Positions 43,806 to 55,416 of a DNA stretch of 64,000 nt are shown piece after piece; the stretch's first letter is position 1, and the number at the start of each line of letters is the position of its first letter. Position numbers and translations under genes: made by a program. The notes under the pieces were generated by a model. It made no database searches. It worked only from the letters and a program-made list of their open reading frames with translations, and was not told where the DNA came from. This stretch comes from Sophora flavescens. Lineage: Eukaryota > Streptophyta > Magnoliopsida > Fabales > Fabaceae. Location: contig CM061063.1 in NCBI GenBank assembly GCA_030762895.1, forward strand, positions 69,499,836 to 69,563,835, in the 5' to 3' direction.

Positions 43806-45396
43806 TCTCTAAAGAAACTATTTATATGACTGTATCATTGTGTATATATGCTCTGATTCTTGTATGATTTGATTTGGAATATCTATGAATGATTAGAAGA
43901 GAGTTTCAGAAGAAATAGATTTGATCAGGAACACCTATGTACCTAACCCATGTACATGTGTAAAAACTGGAAATTTATTTTAAACATGGATGTGATCAAT
44001 AGCTGTATAGAGGTTCAGGAATGGATCCCCTGTGTTTTTAGTCTGATACATCCCTGTGATAAACAGATGTATTAAAAGTCTGAGACACAATTCCTGAATG
44101 TCATAAGTATACACTGGTGTACTACAGGCATGTATGCAAAGTCTGATAAACTCAGAGTACACAAGATTCTAATTATGCTCATCCACTGAAGTGGTAGAAG
44201 CGCTCGTCCACTAAAGTGACAAAAGCGCTCGTCCACACAAGTGACAGAAGCGCTCGTCCACACAAGTCTTTGGACTTGCTAAGTCCTTAATGAGAAGCTT
44301 CGTCCAATGACGTGGCATATGGAGCTCGTCTACTAGGTTACGTTCAACCAGTTAAAGGAGTACCCGGTTGCCTTATTAATCGATTACTTATTTCCCAACC
44401 GGTTGGCAATAAAATGATTTGCACCGTTAACTTAAACAATTATTAAATCTACGGCTATGGCTACAAAGGATCGATCCTCAACTACGAGCCCTGAGGAATG
44501 AAGACGATGCCGATGTAGAATCTTATTTCAAAACTTCAAATCTTCTGAAACCCACTCTTTCTTCACCTAATTCCGAAACCCTAACAGATTTAACCTTAAT
44601 CCTTCTTGTACCCAAACCAACCCTAATATGGCAAGAACCAAAAATACTGGATCTTCACCTTCAAAAGTTGTTGAGAAGAAGAGGAAGGAAATGGAAACTT
44701 CTAAGTCAGCTGAGAAGAAGAAATGAGTTGAGACTTCAAAGGCTCCTGAGAAAAAGAGGAACAAAGGAAAGGAAGTGGAATCTTCCAAAGAAAAGGAAGT
44801 CACTGAAAGTGCTGCTCCAACTTCATACATGGATTCTTTTCTTCAAAGCTGTTGTGAAAGAAGCTGAGTACACCCCTGCTGAACCATCACCTAAAGGCCG
44901 AAACAAAAGAAAATCAAAAAGGAAGAACTAGTTCTAGGAATTCATAGGAATTAGAACTTAGTTTTTGAAGGGTAAAATGCCTTAGTTTGTAATTTTAGCT
45001 GATGGTTTCTGTTCTTTTTGATTTGTCTCTGCACCTATCCCTCTATCATGAACGATTTTATATGCTATGTTTGAATGTTTAAATGCTTGCCTTCTTTATT
45101 GCTTTGAATGTTTCTTTTCTTTACCTTTTTTATAATGCCAAAAGGGGGAGGAAAAAGTATGATATAGAGAAAGGGGATAATAACAAATTATAAATGCATA
45201 TGTTGAAGGGGAGCTTATAAGCTTACATGATTAATGAGGAGTAAATCAAATTCTGTTTTGATACTTTTTTTTGCTCTGATATACTTCTGCTCTAATACCA
45301 TGATATAAATCTGACAAAAACACTTAGCTTCTGCTACACTTATACTCTGATCTTATAATTTGTTAGAAGATTTGTCATAATCAAAAAGGGGGAGTT
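43806..45396 (+). other. SR-B 3' region with a relic of the downstream ORF and polypurine tract
   Basis: 43806-44160 is AT-rich non-coding. 44185-44260 has three copies of a GCGCTCGTCCAC + AAGTGACAGAA unit (about 31 bp). Reverse-complemented words of this area (GACGAG…, AGCAAGTCCAAAGACTTG) occur in the SR-A LTR. At 44628 an ATG opens a Lys/Glu-rich frame (MARTKNTGSSPSK) that stops after about 32 codons and reopens; it is the remnant start of the SIRE extra ORF with its body deleted. Purine tracts AAAAGGGGGAG lie at 45143 and 45383-45396, the latter adjoining the LTR. Confidence 0.55.
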
Positions 45397-47050
45397 TGTA
45401 AGACTCAATGACTTAGAGATTTTGATATATGACAAATACAATTTAATGTGTGTGCAGGTGTTTTAGTGTCAACTTGCAAAGATGGGTATCAATCAGTGAT
45501 CAACATGTTCATTAAGTAAATTCAAGGAAAATATTCAAGGAAGAACTTGAAGGAATCAAGGAGCTGCATGTAGAAATCAAAAGAGCAAAGTCAAAGATCT
45601 AAGGATCATCAAGCCCAAGCTTAAAGGAGAATTTTAGATTTAAGTCTTAGATGATTTGTAAGAGAAAGAAATTTCTTAGTCACAAGATAGCTCAACTAAA
45701 AAGATGCATGAAGAAAAATAATTTTCATAACCTGCATTAAAAGGAATAAGTTTTTTTAATGAAAATTATTTTTGGAAATAAGAAAATTATTTGTCAGGTA
45801 CAGCCATGTAATCAATGGATGTATGTCTGCTACTGTAACTGACAAATGAATTTAAGGTTCTTGATTTAATACATAGATGTATTGAATGGGTGTACTATTG
45901 GATTAACCAAGTTCAAGTTTTTGAAAAACTATCAGAACTATCAGTATGAAATTGGTTAATACAGTCATGTACTCAACCCCTGTTCAAGAATCAGAATCAA
46001 GAAAATAGATTATGTTATCAGACCCAAATCTGTTTTGATTGATCCTAACGGCTATAACTTGTTTTCTATATAAAGTGGGATCAAAGGAACACTTTTAACA
46101 TATCAGAATTTTACAAAATCAATTTGAGAGATCAATTGTGAAAATCATTCATCTTCTTGCTTGAGCTTCATTGTGAAAAAGAGTGTTTCAATTCTCATAA
46201 GAACTTCAACTTGTATATCTGACTTCTGAGAGTTAGGAATCAATCTTTCTGTAATTTTTTATTGTAAAGAGAGAGGAAGTCTCTCTGTGTGATTAGGGTG
46301 AGGAATCCTAAGGAAGAACATTGATTGAGGCTCTTCACATGAGTGTGGTATCTCGAGGTGAAGGAATGCTCTATGGTGTAAAGGTTTTTCAAGCTACCTG
46401 GCTAAAGCTTGTTTTGTTAGTGTGTGAATACCCACAGGTAGAGTGGGGACTGGATGTAAGTCACAGTGGTGGTGGCTGAACCAGTATAAAACTGATTGTG
46501 TGGTATCTCTAAACTCAAACTCTTTAATTTATATCTTGCGCATATAACTGTGATCTTGATGCTCTAAGTTTTCAATTGATATCAGTTCTTGATCTGTTTA
46601 ATATGAATTAAAACCAGAGTATTACTGCAATCAATCTTGAGTTATTAATTGTTCAAAACTGAATTGATTAAGACTGTTCTTGATCACTGAAACTAAAACT
46701 GATATATCGTAACTTCAGTTCTTGACAGATTAAGGCATGTATCTAATACCTGTATGACCCTGAACTGAACTTCTTCCTGTTTGATTCAATCATTGTTTAA
46801 TTGATAGCTGTGAGCTGTGAATTTGAATCATATTACTGATTTATCTTTCTGAATTAATCTTTCTTTCCTCACCACCTTCTATTCAAGATTTCATAAAAAG
46901 CCCTTCACTGTTTTTGTAAAAGATCCTGAGGCAACTTTGATTTGAAAAGTAAAGTTTTTGAAAAGCATTTTTAAAGCTCAATTCACCCCCCCCCCCCCCC
47001 CCCCCACCCCACCCCACCCCCTCTCTTGAGTCTTTGAGGCCAAAACAACA
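45397..47050 (+). repeat. SR-B 3' LTR
   Basis: This is 1654 bp. TATATAAA lies at 46067-46074 and a 20-C run at 46986-47005 near the end. It holds a segment of about 230 bp (46268-46495) that the 5' LTR has lost. Confidence 0.9.
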
Positions 47051-47568
47051 AAATGTGTGATAAAAATGGGTTTTTTGGAATAAAATACATTAAATTTCAA
47101 AAAGTGCAATCATGACTACTTTTTGAAGTGATATGAGACATCCATCAACAAGTCGCTCCATCCCCAACAAGTCACATTGGTCATCTCAGCTACCCATCCT
47201 GCTCCATTATGCACCAGGTTAAAGTTTCCGATCGTAATTTTCGAAGATTTCACCCGGATAAAATATTATATTTTATTCCCGAACGAAAATTTTCAAAATA
47301 ACCAAGATTGGAAGAAACACGATAAAAATATCCATCGTTTCGTTCATGGGTCAATATGAGGTTTCCTGCTTAGTAAATTCTTAATGTCAGTGAAAACGCA
47401 GACCGGCTTCTTTCTGAATTTTCAACCCAAAATTTAACCGTGGCTTTCTAAAGTGAGGTAGTGCAAGACAATGATTTTAGTTTATCTCATTCTTTGGATT
47501 TTTAACAAAAATAAACACATATACACATGTATTTACTGTTACAAAAAGACAGAAATCGGGGTGTTACA
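47051..47568 (-). repeat. TK 5' LTR, 5'-most piece
   Basis: On the minus strand it starts TGTAACACCCCGATTTC at 47568. It contains GTGAACGAAACGATGG-like and CAGACGG words that also occur at the beginnings of W (48830-48930), Y (37140-37240) and Z (58040-58300). This establishes the common LTR family. Confidence 0.8.
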
Positions 47569-47892
47569 ATAATAAGACAAGCCAAAGGACGCGTCACCCA
47601 CTTCTAGAAGAATCTCCTGATGATTTGCAAAATAGAGATCCCATGCACAAGTCCGTAAATCATTCTAAGGGCCTGGTAGTACCCATTCAGAGTAACCAAC
47701 TCGCGTGAACAGTATGCATCGAGAAGGCTATATAAAGAAGGATCTTCGTCCTTGACACACACGTTGTATACACACACACACCCAAGTACTGATAATGACA
47801 AAATTGTACTGAAATCACCATGGTTTTGTACTTAGTTCTCAATCAATAATACAGCAACCCCATTTACTATTCCTCGTTATTGTTTTAGCACA
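47569..47892 (+). repeat. TT 5' LTR remnant
   Basis: This matches the 3' LTR at 57790-57885 plus 60743-60955. TATATAAA lies at 47729-47736. The remainder of the LTR lies beyond TK, left of the window. Confidence 0.85.
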
Positions 47893-47900
47893 AACAGTTT

Positions 47901-47917
47901 TATGCCCACCGTGGGGC
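47901..47917 (+). other. TT primer binding site
   Basis: TATGCCCACCGTGGGGC, a slightly changed form of the Tat-type PBS (GCGCCCACCGTGGGGC), nine bases after the LTR. Confidence 0.75.
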
Positions 47918-47953
47918 TCCGGTAAAACTTTTCCTCCACCACCTTGGAAAAGC

Positions 47954-48683
47954 ATGAGAAACACGGAGCTGAGGGAGGCAACTCCCACCTAACATACTGA
48001 TTCAGCCACCGATTCTCAGTTCTCCACCGAACGAGTCTACCAACAACTGGTGGACACTATGGAACAACTGCGGAGAGACAACCTAGAGTCACGAGCACCT
48101 GTTAACAACCCCAACCCCAACCCCGTAACCCAGTTCAGCGAGGAGCAGCGAGAGGAAGATCGCGAAGATGGGGGTACATACCCCGGCACACGAGTACCCG
48201 GGTTCCATTCTTGGGCCAGAGGCATGCCCGGAGGGAAGGACACGAAGACATCAGGTACCACGAAAACCGACATTTTCACTACCTAAGGCATCCTTTCAAT
48301 GAAAATATTATGGAGACACCGATACCAAGAACTTTTGAAACCTTGGTGATGGAAAAATATGATGGGACCGCTGGAGGAACATCTTATCATGTTAAGCACT
48401 CGAATGCTGCTCTTCAATCCCACAGATTCGGATTGCTGCCGGGTCTTCCCCACCACCCTAGGGGGGTGACTTTGGTATGGTACTCTAGACTCGTCCCAAA
48501 TTCAATTTCCTGTTTCGATGACCTTGCTAGACTTTTCAGTGCCCGATTTGCCGCTAGCCAAGGATATCCCAAAACCTCGGCAAGTTTTATTAATATCAGG
48601 CAAGGTAGTTCAGATTCCTTGAGTGACTTTATGTCCCGCTTCAGCCAGGAAATTCTCCTGATTCGAGATCGTTGCCCCATCGT
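47954..48683 (+). pseudogene. TT gag, N-terminal part
   Basis: ATG at 47954 (MRNTELREATPT) is soon followed by a stop. The N-terminus continues to about 48280 in one frame (VYQQLVDTMEQLRRDN). The capsid part continues in another frame from about 48211: FETLVMEKYDGT, then WYSRLVPNSISCFDDLARLF and KTSASFINIRQGSSDSLSDF. This is the retrotransposon gag domain of the Tat lineage. It ends at codon …RCPIV, where W is inserted. Confidence 0.8.
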
Positions 48684-49299
48684 TGTAACACCCCGATTTT
48701 CACTGCTTTCTAGTGTCGGTAATTAATATATAAAAATATATTTTTATCCGAGACTTAGAAAATTGTTTTGGGCAAAATACTGTTATTTTCCTGTCATGTT
48801 TTATATCTTAGGGTTACGATACAATTTTGGGTTGAAAATTCAGACGGAACCCTGCTCAGTTTTCACCGACAAGAAAAGTTTACTGCTCAGAAGACCTAAT
48901 TTTGAGTCGTGAACGAGATGAAAAATGTTTTTATCGTATTTACTACGATACTGGAAGTTTTGAAAATTTTGGTAAAAAAATTAAAATATTATATTTGTTG
49001 CGGGCATATAGGTCGAGATGTCTCTAGGAAGAGCTTGAGCCAGATGAATCGGGAAGTCGGCAACGTAGCAGAGATATTGGATTGACCGACTTGACGAGCA
49101 TTTATGACGAGTTTATCCGTATCGTAAATGGCCATAATGGCACATTTATGGCAACATTAAATTTTCCTATGAAATGACCAAAATGCCCTTGTCTTTTTAT
49201 GACAATTTCTAACAAATGCCATTGGACAAGTTGACCAAACCTTGCCCAATCCTCACGGCTTCAATAGTTTCATCTTCCCTAAGTTGGTTGTCTTCTTCA

Positions 49300-49425
49300 T
49301 ATAAATACCATTCTTCCATTTTCATGACTTTCTTCTTCAAAGTTCATACTTTTGCCATAAGAACATCATAAGAAAAATCAAAAGAACCTCATCCAAATCT
49401 TGTTTTTCTTGAATCAACAAGAGGT
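49300..49425 (+). promoter_or_regulatory. W LTR TATA box and candidate splice donor
   Basis: TATAAATA at 49300-49307, then CAACAAGAGGTAATAC with GT at 49424-49425, about 125 nt after the TATA box, the same spacing as in TK. Confidence 0.45.
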
Positions 49426-51752
49426 AATACCTTATTCTCTTGTCATTTAAATCATTTCTCTTCACAACTTTTGATAGATTCATGGCTAAGATTCATATGT
49501 TCTTCATTTGTTCAAAGTTCATGAAACTAGATTCAAAAATTCATAACTAATTCTAGAAAAATCCTTTTGACATGAAACCAATTGCTATGATCTTATAATC
49601 ATCTCTATTTTCATCATCTAGAAGCACAAGATCATGAGAAATTTCTTTCCTTGATTTCTGGTTATGGCCGAACCTAGGTTAACTTTGAGTTTTTAGGTTT
49701 TGTTTCATTTTCATAACTTGATTCATGATTCAATCCTTTTGTATCTTGCTAGTTCTTGTATTCAAGTATATAGAAGAACAAAAAAATCAAACTTTAACCT
49801 ATTAATCTCATCAAAACCGAAACCCTAGATTTGTGTACTCAAGGGTTTTGTGATTCAAAAGTTGTTTGTAACACTTGAATCAAACTCTAAACTTTGTATG
49901 TTGATTTAATCCAAGAGTTGATGAAATTTCAAAATTTCTAGCCCATGGAGCTTGAGGAAATCCGAACCCTAGTTCTTAGAACTAGATGAGTTTAGTTCAT
50001 TAATTAGTTCATAATCATGGTTAAAGTGATTAATCATGCTTAATTAACTTATGGATCATTAATCCTTAAGTTAATCAAATTTTAATTTTTCCTAACCTAG
50101 ATAATGGGTTGAAGCCGAACCCTAACCTTCATAAACTAAGTGAATTGTTGTTTGATTTGATTTATTTTGGTTGTAATTCGTTTGAAGGAAATAGCTGAGT
50201 CAAGCTGACGGAGAAAAATCAGATCAGGATCAAAAAATTAACAAGAAATATAGTGTGGTCTTCAAGAGGTAAGGGGGGTATGCCTGAGGAGTTGAGATAA
50301 TCTCATGCTTATTTGTGGAGTCATGTATTAATTTTATGTATGAAATATTTTATTTTATTATACTGTTTACTATTAATTGCTAGATTGATGTGATGTTTAT
50401 CTGAGTAATTGAATTGAAGTGATATGTGAACTTACATGATTATGATTATTTGTTTATATTATAATTGTGATGCATGTCATAAATTGATATATGCCATGTC
50501 ATTTAGTGATTGGAATTTATCTGCTGTTGAGTGTTAGACTGAGTAACCTGACATTGGTCAGTGTTAAAAAAATTAATTAAGGATAAAAACTTAATAAGCT
50601 TGGATAATTAATCAGAGGGATTAATTCGGGAGATTTTGAGAAAAATGAAAAAAATTATTATTATTTTAATAATATTTTGTGAAAACAATGTAAATAAGCA
50701 ATAGTAAGGGCGAAACCGTGAAATATTTCACAGGCTCTAATTTTTATATAATAAATTCAATTTTATTATAAAATGTTATTTAAAGTGATTAAGTTCCAAA
50801 AATAATATTTACAGCAGTCAGAACAATTACTTCTGACATAGAAGTGATATTAGTTATTTAATATTATTTAATTAATATTATTTAATTAATATTATTTAAT
50901 ATTAAATATTTAATTATTTAAATTTTCGAAATTTATTTATTTAATCTTTTTATTTATTAAAATTTTTGTTTTGTTGACCTTTATTGGAAATTATTTCTTA
51001 AAAGTGAAATAATTAGAAATCAAAAGAAATTATAAATGATTTTTGAAATTTATTAACGTTTTAACAGAAAAGAATTTATGTAACAATGTTTTTATTCAGT
51101 GAAAGTATTCCGTTAAACTTGGATGAATTTTCAAAGCTTGGTTTTGTTTTACACTGAGCAAAATGTTTTATAAGCAGATAAATGAGCCTAGAACCGAGAC
51201 GTCGGGATTCTAGTGTTGTATGGACACGTAGATCAAGGATCTGTGTCATGGGACGGAGTGTCCTACAAGTTTTGTTTTTGGACTGTGTGTGTCCTAAGTT
51301 GATGTGGATAGTGTGAGTTCCATATCCGCGAGCCTAAAACTGGTGCATCGGTTTAAGGGCTTCGTGATTGAGCATTCGGACTGTATGTCCTATGTTGAGA
51401 TTAAAAGATTTGGACTGTGTGTCCTGTATTTGTTTTAAGTGAAAAGTCTTAATTAAAATAATTAAGCATGGTCGTTAAGCTTTGTGCTTCGACGAGGAAA
51501 GATTATTACGACAAAGAAAACAAACGAGAATAAAAGTTTTTCTCATGCATTTAATGGCCATTGTGTCATGTAAATGGCATTGAATCCAGAGTGGATCAAT
51601 GTATATGACAGACGTGTCAGGTGGTGATGATCATTGAGGTCCGGAGTGGATCAATGTATCTTTTATAGGACTTTGTGTCCAAATTGATAGGACTTTGTGT
51701 CCAGATTGAATATATGTGCCACTATTTCCTATCGGGAATGGGGGAATAGTGT

Positions 51753-51900
51753 CATTGCTTTGCATGAGCATCCTAACGGGAATAGGGATGTGCACAATTG
51801 TGTTATGTGCTTTGCATGAGCATCCTAACGGGAATGGGGATGTGCACAATTGTGTTAGGTGCTGGCATGAACATCCTATCGGGAATGGGGATGTGCACCA
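51753..51900 (+). repeat. Tandem repeats of about 60 bp in W
   Basis: There are three units of CTTTGCATGAGCATCC…GGGAATGGGGATGTGCAC. A relative of this unit is repeated in Y at 41395-41665, so the array is an old property of these LTRs. Just upstream, GGACTTTGTGTCC is repeated twice (51668 and 51690). Confidence 0.7.
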
Positions 51901-52211
51901 TTTATTTTGTTGGGCATTGTTTTGTTCGTTTTTACAATGGCCATGTGCGAGCCTGATCAGCTTGAAACGAAACAGAAAGTTGTGGGATCTCCGGAGATTA
52001 GGTATCAAATTAGAAATTGAATATAGAAGTGTCATGCATTTTAATAAAATGACGATGATTGTTGGGCATGAAGCCCTGTGAATTATATCATTTTACTGAT
52101 AGAATTCATGTTATTATATTGTGAATATTTGGTAATTGCTATTTGAGAGTCTTGCATGGGGTTGTCTTATAAAACTCATATATTGGAAACTCACCCTTAC
52201 AAACATTTTAG

Positions 52212-52727
52212 ATGGATCCGGACGAGGTGGATTTGAACTACTCGGGGGTACGATCCCTGACGTTTGACAACGCTGATAGAGGAGACTCCTGGGTTATTAA
52301 CCCAGGGGCTCGGAGTGCTACCTATACTGGTCCGTTAAGGACACTCCGAGGTACAGTCGCTGAAGGACCACAACAGTTAGTACATAGCAGGGAAACAATT
52401 GAGATATCGCTACCACCCATCTGGATGATACTACAATATTTAGTACAACATGGGAGTCTGGAACACCAACCGCCTCAGTTTATTCAACCACTACAACAAG
52501 TTGCACCAGGATCACCTCCTGCACCTATAATATTAGTTCCAGAGAACATTCCGGAGGAGATGGAGGAAGACCCGAGAGGAGAATCCGGTGGAAAATCCCC
52601 TGACTATGTTCCTATAGCAGGCAGAAAGAGTCCGAGAGCTGCTGGAGAGGGGGCTGTTGTATCCTCTCCAGACACATCTTCAGGGGGTGGGGGAGTGTAC
52701 ACTGGGCTTCCCAATGGTTTTATATAG
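52212..52727 (+). CDS. LTR-encoded acidic, proline-rich protein in W (unknown function)
   Basis: This is an open frame of 171 codons, entirely inside the solo LTR. It starts MDPDEVDLNYSG with ATG directly after ACATTTTAG, a plausible splice acceptor. The N-terminal 45 residues form a compact region (LTFDNADRGDSWVINPG, SATYTGPL). Next come a short hydrophobic stretch (ISLPPIWMILQYL), a Pro/Gln-rich part, an acidic part (PEEMEEDPRGESGG), and the end GGGGVYTGLPNGFI. It has no signal peptide, metal-binding cluster or enzyme motif that I recognise. The homologue in TK (24215-24685) has the same ends and position, which argues against a chance ORF. It lies in the R-U5 part, so it would be in the 5' leader of the element RNA, upstream of gag. 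Confidence 0.6.
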   Translation: MDPDEVDLNYSGVRSLTFDNADRGDSWVINPGARSATYTGPLRTLRGTVAEGPQQLVHSRETIEISLPPIWMILQYLVQHGSLEHQPPQFIQPLQQVAPGSPPAPIILVPENIPEEMEEDPRGESGGKSPDYVPIAGRKSPRAAGEGAVVSSPDTSSGGGGVYTGLPNGFI

Positions 52728-53145
52728 TGGTGACCAGCTTAGGATGTAGTTTTAGGAAGAGTGGGAATTTTAGGATAGTCTGAATTAGTGACTCCTGAGA
52801 GTCATCTTTTGCGTAGTATTTTCAGACACCCACTATGACTTAGTTGTAAAATTTCTGATGATGTAAAATATGTGTGACAAGTGGATCGTGACCTAGTAAG
52901 AAAAGGGTCATTTTTAAAATAGAGAAGTATATGTGAAATATATAATATAGTGGTGTATATTATATTATGAGAGTTTGAATGTATGTGTAGAAAAAGAAAA
53001 AAATTTATCACTATTTTTAAAAAGAAGTATAGGGAATTAGAAAATGCATCTTATTTTCCGAAGAAAACCAGCAACTTAATATTTTATTTAGTATGATGTT
53101 TGGGTAATGTTACGTAAATGTGATACCTGAAAAGGGGGTGTCGCA

Positions 53146-53740
53146 ATCGTGCTACTACACGCATTGTTGAAAGGATTAAGAAGTGGACCTTTCGCCGATT
53201 CGTTAGCTCGTAGGCCTCCTGAGAGCATTGATGAACATAGGCGTCGAGATGCCAAGAACATCAACATGAAAGATATATTCAGGTCAAGTCAAAGTAATTT
53301 GAACGAGCTGGCGGTCGCTTTGCGAAACCCAAGAAGGAGGAGGTTAAGAAGCGAAAGTGGACAACAATGGGGAAAGTCAAGCAGGTCAAAACATGATGAC
53401 AACGCTCTCTGTGGTAGGGAAGGATCCGGGAACCCGCAAGAATTTTATGCTGAACACTTCTCGGGGGCCTCAATACCGGGAAGACACCAGAGCATAAATG
53501 ACTGATCACAACGTTGCCTTTTCCATCAATGTTTCAGACACACTGCCGAAAATTGCAGAACTCTACAGAAGGCAACAACGAACCTCATGAAAGAAGGACA
53601 CTCGATCGAGGCCGAGGGGGACCAGGAAGATCAGGTATTAATCCCAAGAACCAACGGGCAAGAAGAACAACAACAACTTTGAAGAGACTAGAAGACCTCG
53701 TACCCAAGATACTGAAGCAAATCAGATGTAAGAAGGGGGA
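53146..53740 (+). pseudogene. TT gag, C-terminal part
   Basis: The frame resumes after W (VLLHALLKGLRSGPFADSLA, PESIDEHRRRDAKNIN). It runs through a basic Arg-rich part to a stop at 53503, then in a shifted frame through CLFHQCFRHTAENCRTLQ, the Tat gag zinc-finger remnant. It ends in Gln/Glu-rich sequence near 53740. Nothing resembling a protease follows. Confidence 0.75.
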
Positions 53741-53871
53741 GTACTTTTTTTCCCATCCGACAATTCCATCAGTCGGAGGGTTTTAATGAGGTTCCTCCCT
53801 TATATAAATCAAATGAGTGTTTTGGGAATCTTTTTATACATCCTTAAGTTCAAGCGCCATTCAGTCGCGAC
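53741..53871 (+). other. Short unassigned stretch between gag and tandem repeats of TT
   Basis: I see no protein similarity and no repeat. It contains a GAAGGGGGAGTACTT purine tract at about 53732-53746. It marks where pol would lie in an autonomous Tat element. Confidence 0.4.
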
Positions 53872-54020
53872 CCCTTCAAAAACTACAAAGTCGAGCATTG
53901 TTCTCCCTTCAAAAACTACAAGACCGAGCATTGCACTCCCTTCAAAAATTAAAAGGTCGAGCATTGCGCTCCCTTCAAAAACTGCATGGCCGAGCATTGC
54001 GCTCCCTTCAAAAAACCACA
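53872..54020 (+). repeat. 33-bp tandem repeat array in TT
   Basis: The unit is CCCTTCAAAAACTACAAGG + TCGAGCATTGCGCT. Copies start at 53872, 53905, 53938, 53971 and 54004 (last partial). The unit length is a multiple of three, which explains several spurious open frames on both strands. Tat elements are known to carry variable tandem repeats in their 3' regions, and some give rise to satellite DNA. Confidence 0.85.
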
Positions 54021-55416
54021 AGGTCAAAGCCCGGCTTCATTTCAAAATCTCTAGTCAAAAAAGACAAACCAGTCGGGATGATGCATGAAAAAAAAGACAG
54101 AAGCAGAACAAGCATCAAATAATGTTTTATTGATAATTTTCCGAGTACAAAAGAAGTTACTTGGTCCTCCTTTACGAGTACAAAAGGAGGACCCTACTTA
54201 AAAAGGGCTACATTCCACGAAGAAGAAAAGAGAGGGGAAGACTAGCACTTCGAGGCACCCACTGCAGTTCAAGGAAACATGCCGATCTGCTCTAAGTGTG
54301 AAGCTAACACACTAGAACAAAAGATCCTCCAAATGGCATCCAGCGTTGAATGCACTCGAGTGTGAAGCTGACACACTAGAGCAAAGACCCTCCAAATGGC
54401 ATCCAAGGTTGAATCCACTCGAATGTACCAAAGGGAGGCTGCAGATCGCCCTTTAGTAGAACAAGTTGAAGCTGACGCGAGGGAGTAAAAGATCCCCCCA
54501 ATAAGTGCCCTGAGCATGAATCGTCCCTCAAATCCTACTCATGGACCAAAGTTCGTTGTGAACTTTGTCGTAGCCCACGAAGAATGTTACAAATTTTGCC
54601 ATAGCCCAAGAAAAATCTGACCATCAAGACAGAAACCTTCCAGGGGGGACAAGATTTTCCCTCACTGCCATTGAAAAAGAAATAAATGAGCAAACTATCA
54701 AGGGGAAATGATAAGTTCATAAATGAAGCATTCAAGGACATGGTATTTATAGTAAAAAATGGTCAAAGGCATTAAAACCGGAAGTTAAAGCAAGCAACTT
54801 TCCAACCAAAATGGTCAAAGCATCCAAGGAAAACATGCGTGAAAGGTTTTAATAAAACCGCATAGGGAACGTATGCATTAAAAACTATTCGGGAAAGAAT
54901 GCATCTGGAAAAAGGCAAAAGGAGATAACAGCTAAACACAGAAAACAAGTTGGTGGTATATCCGAAGAAAACCAACCAGATATACAAGATCGAAAACCTC
55001 TTTGGAGGTCGAAACGGAAGTCAACAAAAGAAAGAAACCGTATCGAGAACTAAAATGAAGCCTTAGCCGGCTTCTCGATTAGAATCCAACAAAATACCAA
55101 GTTCCATAAAGATTACAAGTTACCAGAAAAAAAAGGGGAAATAGTTACATCAGCTAACAGGAGCATCCTCCCGACCTTCAGGTACTTCGTTCTAAGCCAT
55201 CATCTCTTGATTAGTCGGCCCCACCATCCCAGTTGGCACCGCCAATTGTCCATCCCGGACCTCATTGCACAAGTTGAATTGAGCATGATTCAAATCAGGG
55301 TTAGCACCGGAGTATTTCTATTGCGCAAAACTGATACCCACCTCGAGCTGCTCAGCCGAGAACACCTCCAATTCAGCCACATCCTTCTCCATCTCTCCAA
55401 GCTTCCCACGACTCGT
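54021..55416. other. TT non-coding region between repeats and antisense gene
   Basis: I see no coding sequence I can support. A segment of about 75-80 bp is doubled near 54295-54420 (AGTGTGAAGCTRACACACTAGA, then CCTCCAAATGGCATCCA), a local tandem duplication. Frames on the minus strand here have no recognisable content. Confidence 0.5.

Larger units (their letters stand above)
32222..47050 (+). mobile_element. SR-B: SIRE/Maximus-type Ty1/copia element with LTRs, interrupted by Y
   Basis: The LTRs are 32222-33634 and 45397-47050. The PBS is TTGGCATCAGAG (33636-33647), and the order protease, integrase, RT, RNase H is that of copia. A decayed extra ORF follows pol. The flanks are AAAAT and AAATG, so only AAAT is shared unless the border slips by one base. 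It is inserted in the TK 5' LTR. Confidence 0.9.
19486..47568 (-). mobile_element. TK: Tekay/Del-like Ty3/gypsy chromovirus, 3' part missing
   Basis: On the minus strand, a 5' LTR of about 4 kb starts at 47568 and ends at 23807, interrupted by SR-B and E3. An initiator-Met type PBS, gag and pol follow. Pol is cut off at 19486 inside the integrase C-terminus by other insertions, so the chromodomain and 3' LTR are not in the window. TK lies in the TT 5' LTR. The TT 3' LTR shows the uninterrupted site near 57790 (CAGTC/ATAATAAG), consistent with a duplication of ATAAT. Confidence 0.8.
48684..53145 (+). mobile_element. W: solo LTR of a Tekay-type element (4.46 kb)
   Basis: It starts TGTAACACCCCGATTTTC, ends GGGTGTCGCA, and has a perfect duplication ATCGT (48679-48683 and 53146-53150). 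Removing W and one copy restores the TT gag frame. No internal region is present, so it arose by LTR-LTR recombination. It is the same family as the TK LTR: same start, GGACTGTGTGTCC repeats, and the same ORF near the end. Confidence 0.9.

Noticed and set aside
51631..52035. 134-codon minus-strand ORF in W
   Set aside because: It runs across the 60-bp tandem repeats, which generate its repeated Cys/Pro words. There is no homologue in the TK LTR at that place.
53786..54122. About 100-codon ORFs in two frames over the 33-bp array
   Set aside because: The 33-bp period keeps any frame open; the translation is a simple repeat.
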